The translations under genes and the position numbers were made by a program. Positions 61,720-64,000 of a stretch of 64,000 nucleotides of DNA are shown here, piece after piece. Location of the stretch: the NCBI RefSeq assembly GCF_044792555.1, contig NZ_CP126238.1, positions 1,736,001-1,800,000 of the forward strand, written 5' to 3'. The notes below the pieces were generated by a model. The model saw nothing but the letters and a program-made list of their open reading frames with translations. It ran no database searches and had not been told where the DNA came from. This DNA is from Alicycliphilus denitrificans_A (GTDB lineage: Bacteria; Pseudomonadota; Gammaproteobacteria; Burkholderiales; Burkholderiaceae_C). Position 1 is the stretch's first letter. Each line of letters starts with the position of its first letter.

Positions 61720-63443
61720 ACGGCCTCCAGCAGCTCCGGGTGCTCCAGCGCGATGGGCTTGCCCACGATGTGGGCGATGGCGCGGAAGGCAAAGGTCATC
61801 GCCGGGCCCAGGGTGGAGCCCGCGCCAGGGTAGGACGGGCCCATCACGGAGGCGCTGTTGTTGCCCACGCAGTACAGGCCGGCTATCGGTTGGCCGTCCT
61901 CCGTGAGCACGCGCGCATCGCGGTCGGTCAGCAGCCCGCCCTTGGTGCCTATGTCACCGGGGTGCAGCTTCATGGCGTAGAACGGGCCCTTCTCTATGGG
62001 CGCGAGGTTAGGGTTGGGCTTGACGTTGACGTCGCCGTAGTAGCGGTCGAACACGTTGTCGCCGCGGCCAAAGTCCAGGTCCTTGCCGGTGCGGGAAAAT
62101 TCGCTCATGCGCCGGGCGCTGGCCAGCAGGCCCTGGGGATCGATGCCGATCTGCCCGGCCAGCTCTTGCAGGGTCTCGCCCTTCCAGTACACGGTGTTCA
62201 GCCAGCTCTTGCGCAGCTTGGCGTCGGGCACGGCGGCGGAGGGCATGAGGGGACCAATGGGGTAGTTGGCGCGGAAGGTGGCGTCAAACACAATCCACGC
62301 AGGCACAGCGCCGCCGGTCTGCGCGTGGTTGGCGTACATGGCCTGCTGGAACTCGGGGTAGGGGCCGGATTCGTTCAGGAAGCGCTCGCCGCGTGCGTTC
62401 ACCACCATGCAGCCGGGCATGGAGCGCTCGACGAACATGGCGCGGTATTTTTCTTCCTTGGGCACGAACAGTGTGGGCGCGCCCCAGGTGTGGGCCATCA
62501 GGTGCAGCGCGCCGCCCACGGCGGCGCCGGCGCGGTGAGCGTCGCCGGTGTTGCCTTCGGGCGGGGTGGCGGTCCAGGCCTGGTCCGTGGGCTGGGGCAG
62601 GTATTGCTCGCGCATCTGCTGGTTGCGCTCGAAGCCGCCCGCGCCCAGCACCACCGCGCGGCGCGCGCTCACAGCCATGTCCTGGCCGTTGCGGCGCACC
62701 ACCAGGCCGGTCACGCGCCCGCCCTCCTGCGTGAGCGACTGCATGGGCGTATCCAGCCACAGCGTGATGCCGCGCTGGCGCAGCGCGGCAAACAGCCCGC
62801 CCAGCAGTGCCTGGCCGCCGGTCAGGCGCCGGTCGCGCCGCGTCTTGTTGCGCCAGGGGTAATCAAGGAAGTAGCGTGCCATGATCCACATGAGCACGAA
62901 CTTGCCCTTGCGCTCGCGCGCCAGCAGTGAGCGCGCCTCGAAGGCGTTGATGTGCATGCGGCCAAAGATCAACTGGCCGGGGCAGGTGGGGCGCAGCAGC
63001 TCCAGGTCCTGCGGGCCGAGCTTGCCGGCGTTGAAGTCGATCGGATCCATGGTGCGCCCGCCGGGCATGGCCCCGGCTAGCGTGGGGTAGTAGTCGGCGT
63101 AGGAGGGCACGCAGCGGTAGGGTACGCCGATGCCGGCCAGGTAGCGCGCCATGTGGCGCGCGGTCTCGACGTAGGCCAGGATGCGGTCGTCGCTGGCCAG
63201 GCCGCGTGCGCAGGTCTTGACGTAGCGGAACGCCGCCTGCACGCTATCGCTCAGACCGGCCTTGCCCATGTCGTGGTTGTCCGGGATCCAGATGCCGCCG
63301 CCGCTGGTGGCCGAGGTGCCGCCCAGCAGGGGCATCTTCTCCACCACCAGGGTCTTGAGTCCCTCGTCGGCCGCGCGGATGGCGGCCAGCAGCGCACCGG
63401 CGCCCGAGCCAACCACGACGACGTCAAATTCGTTCTGTTCCAC
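61716..63443 (-). CDS. tesH: 3-ketosteroid delta1-dehydrogenase, TesH/KstD type
   Basis: 575 aa. VVVVGSGAGALLAAIRAADE (FAD); GGTSATSGGGIWIPDNHDM; VLGAGGFERNQQMREQYL; GPFYAMKLHPGDIGTKGGLL; GLYCVGNNSASVMGPSYPGA GSTLGPAMTFAFRA. The YPGAG loop matches the Tyr-x-Gly-x-Gly that contacts the substrate C3 ketone in KstD, and several conserved Tyr residues are kept. It makes the C1-C2 double bond, needed for B-ring opening. The start is GTG at 63443, and the gene is followed directly by tesI. Other KstD-like flavoenzymes are possible but less likely. Confidence 0.87.
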   Translation of the reverse strand: MEQNEFDVVVVGSGAGALLAAIRAADEGLKTLVVEKMPLLGGTSATSGGGIWIPDNHDMGKAGLSDSVQAAFRYVKTCARGLASDDRILAYVETARHMARYLAGIGVPYRCVPSYADYYPTLAGAMPGGRTMDPIDFNAGKLGPQDLELLRPTCPGQLIFGRMHINAFEARSLLARERKGKFVLMWIMARYFLDYPWRNKTRRDRRLTGGQALLGGLFAALRQRGITLWLDTPMQSLTQEGGRVTGLVVRRNGQDMAVSARRAVVLGAGGFERNQQMREQYLPQPTDQAWTATPPEGNTGDAHRAGAAVGGALHLMAHTWGAPTLFVPKEEKYRAMFVERSMPGCMVVNARGERFLNESGPYPEFQQAMYANHAQTGGAVPAWIVFDATFRANYPIGPLMPSAAVPDAKLRKSWLNTVYWKGETLQELAGQIGIDPQGLLASARRMSEFSRTGKDLDFGRGDNVFDRYYGDVNVKPNPNLAPIEKGPFYAMKLHPGDIGTKGGLLTDRDARVLTEDGQPIAGLYCVGNNSASVMGPSYPGAGSTLGPAMTFAFRAIAHIVGKPIALEHPELLEAV

Positions 63444-63481
63444 CTTGTTTCCTTGCGTTGGTTCTTTGGGGGTGGGTTTTC

Positions 63482-63512
63482 CACTCCCTCTCCCCCTCGT
63501 GGGCGAGGGAGG
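63482..63512. repeat. half unit of the GC-rich intergenic repeat (family 3)
   Basis: CACTCCCTCTCCCCCTCGTG, then GGCGAGGGAGG, between tesH and the monooxygenase at the window edge. It forms a short CCCTC..GAGGG hairpin. Confidence 0.5.
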
Positions 63513-63535
63513 TGCTGCTCCTGGCGCGCGCAGCG

Positions 63536-64000
63536 TCAGATATACGGATCGGCGTTGGGCAGGCCCAGCATCACGCCGCCGTGCGCGCGCACGTAGGCGT
63601 CGGTGTTGTTCGCGATATGGCCGCGTCCGGTGGCGATGTCGCGCAGCACGCGCTCGATGGGGTTGGTCTTGAAGGTGCCCGAGGCGGCGCAGGCACGCAT
63701 CAACTCGTTGGCGCAGTCAAAAGTCAGCTTGGGTACGCTGGCCGCCTGCGCGCGCTGCAGCAGGCGCTCTTCCACGGACATGGGGTCGCCCGTCTTGGCG
63801 CAGTGCACGATGCGCGCATAGTTGCGAAACAGCACCAGCTTGAGTTGGTCGGTGGCCATCATGGCCTCGGTCACGGCCTGCTGGGCGTTCACGTCCTCGG
63901 CCATCTTGGTGCCATGCTTGCCGATGTGCGCCGCCGCGCGCTGGCGGAAGCTGTTAACCGCGCCGTCCAGGGCGCCGATGCAGGCCGACGACACGGCGCG
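63536..64000 (-). CDS. HsaA/TesA2-like flavin monooxygenase, C-terminal part (runs off the window)
   Basis: The last 154 residues of an acyl-CoA-dehydrogenase-fold flavin monooxygenase; the rest is beyond the right edge. NSFRQRAAAHIGKHG, DQLKLVLFRNYARIVHCAKT, CANELMRACAASGTFKTNPI and ERVLRDIATGRGHIANNTDA, then GLPNADPYI. NPIxRxxRD....HxANN is the typical C-terminal end of HsaA/TesA2-type oxygenases, which hydroxylate 3-HSA to the catechol for TesB. A related DszC- or ACAD-like monooxygenase cannot be excluded from the fragment. It lies upstream of tesH on the same strand. Confidence 0.65.
   Translation of the reverse strand, partial: RAVSSACIGALDGAVNSFRQRAAAHIGKHGTKMAEDVNAQQAVTEAMMATDQLKLVLFRNYARIVHCAKTGDPMSVEERLLQRAQAASVPKLTFDCANELMRACAASGTFKTNPIERVLRDIATGRGHIANNTDAYVRAHGGVMLGLPNADPYI

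Overview
The window is about 65-70 % GC and looks like a chromosomal segment of a betaproteobacterium, most likely Comamonadaceae (Acidovorax/Comamonas/Alicycliphilus-like). Supporting signs are a TctDE/TctCBA system next to Bug-type binding proteins, a BktB-like thiolase, a 3beta/17beta-hydroxysteroid dehydrogenase very like the classical Comamonas testosteroni enzyme, a TeiR/TesR-type steroid regulator, and short dispersed palindromes of the kind common in this family. I see no rRNA, tRNA, CRISPR array, prophage or transposase gene.

Region 1 (1-27 kb) is ordinary chromosome. It holds an iron-uptake operon bfd-tonB-exbB behind a Fur-like palindrome (1-1.45 kb). Next come a SWIB-domain protein, an RraA-family protein, an EamA exporter and isocitrate lyase with two palindromes upstream (1.6-5.4 kb). 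A membrane protein and an S4-domain protein follow. The TctD/TctE two-component system faces the tctCBA tricarboxylate transporter (6.5-12 kb). After that are a 3-hydroxybutyrate oligomer hydrolase, an orphan Bug-type binding protein, bktB, an SDR, a pseudouridine synthase, a hybrid histidine kinase and an FKBP isomerase. The glycine cleavage genes gcvT-gcvH-gcvP lie behind a tandem glycine riboswitch (21-25.8 kb), followed by a metallo-beta-lactamase-fold hydrolase.

Region 2 (27.0-27.5 kb) is a scar: remnants of a TRAP transporter (DctP and DctM fragments) separated by a 169-bp repeat. A second copy of that repeat lies at 2.6-2.8 kb. Each copy has long terminal inverted repeats and an inner hairpin, and base-paired compensatory differences separate the two.

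Region 3 (27.5-64 kb) is a steroid/bile-acid catabolic cluster. It contains etfAB and a BaiH/dienoyl-CoA-reductase-like flavoenzyme, then a TeiR/TesR-like LuxR regulator with a thiolase, a MaoC hydratase and IpdF. A long operon follows: tesB-type extradiol dioxygenase, ipdA, ipdB, crotonase, ipdC, echA20, two acyl-CoA dehydrogenase pairs, fadA6-like thiolase, Tat-type amidase and an SDR. An oppositely oriented RND exporter and SnoaL protein come next. After them lie an SDR-SDR-SnoaL-OYE operon and fadD3-kshB-3beta/17beta-HSD-tesI-tesH. The edge holds the C-terminus of an HsaA/TesA2-like flavin monooxygenase. These cover A-ring dehydrogenation (TesH/TesI), 9alpha-hydroxylation reductase (KshB), A-ring meta-cleavage (TesB) and C/D-ring (HIP-CoA) breakdown (FadD3, IpdF, IpdC, EchA20, IpdAB, FadA6). 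KshA and the TesD-TesG steps are not in the window.

The most interesting signal is regulatory. Five promoters of the steroid cluster carry a 20-bp site of form (C/G)(A/T)TNGTCC-N4-GGACGATG. The promoter-proximal half GGACGATG is invariant and lies 19-21 bp upstream of a plausible -10 box. That is the geometry of a class II LuxR-type activator, and a TeiR-like LuxR protein is encoded in the same cluster.
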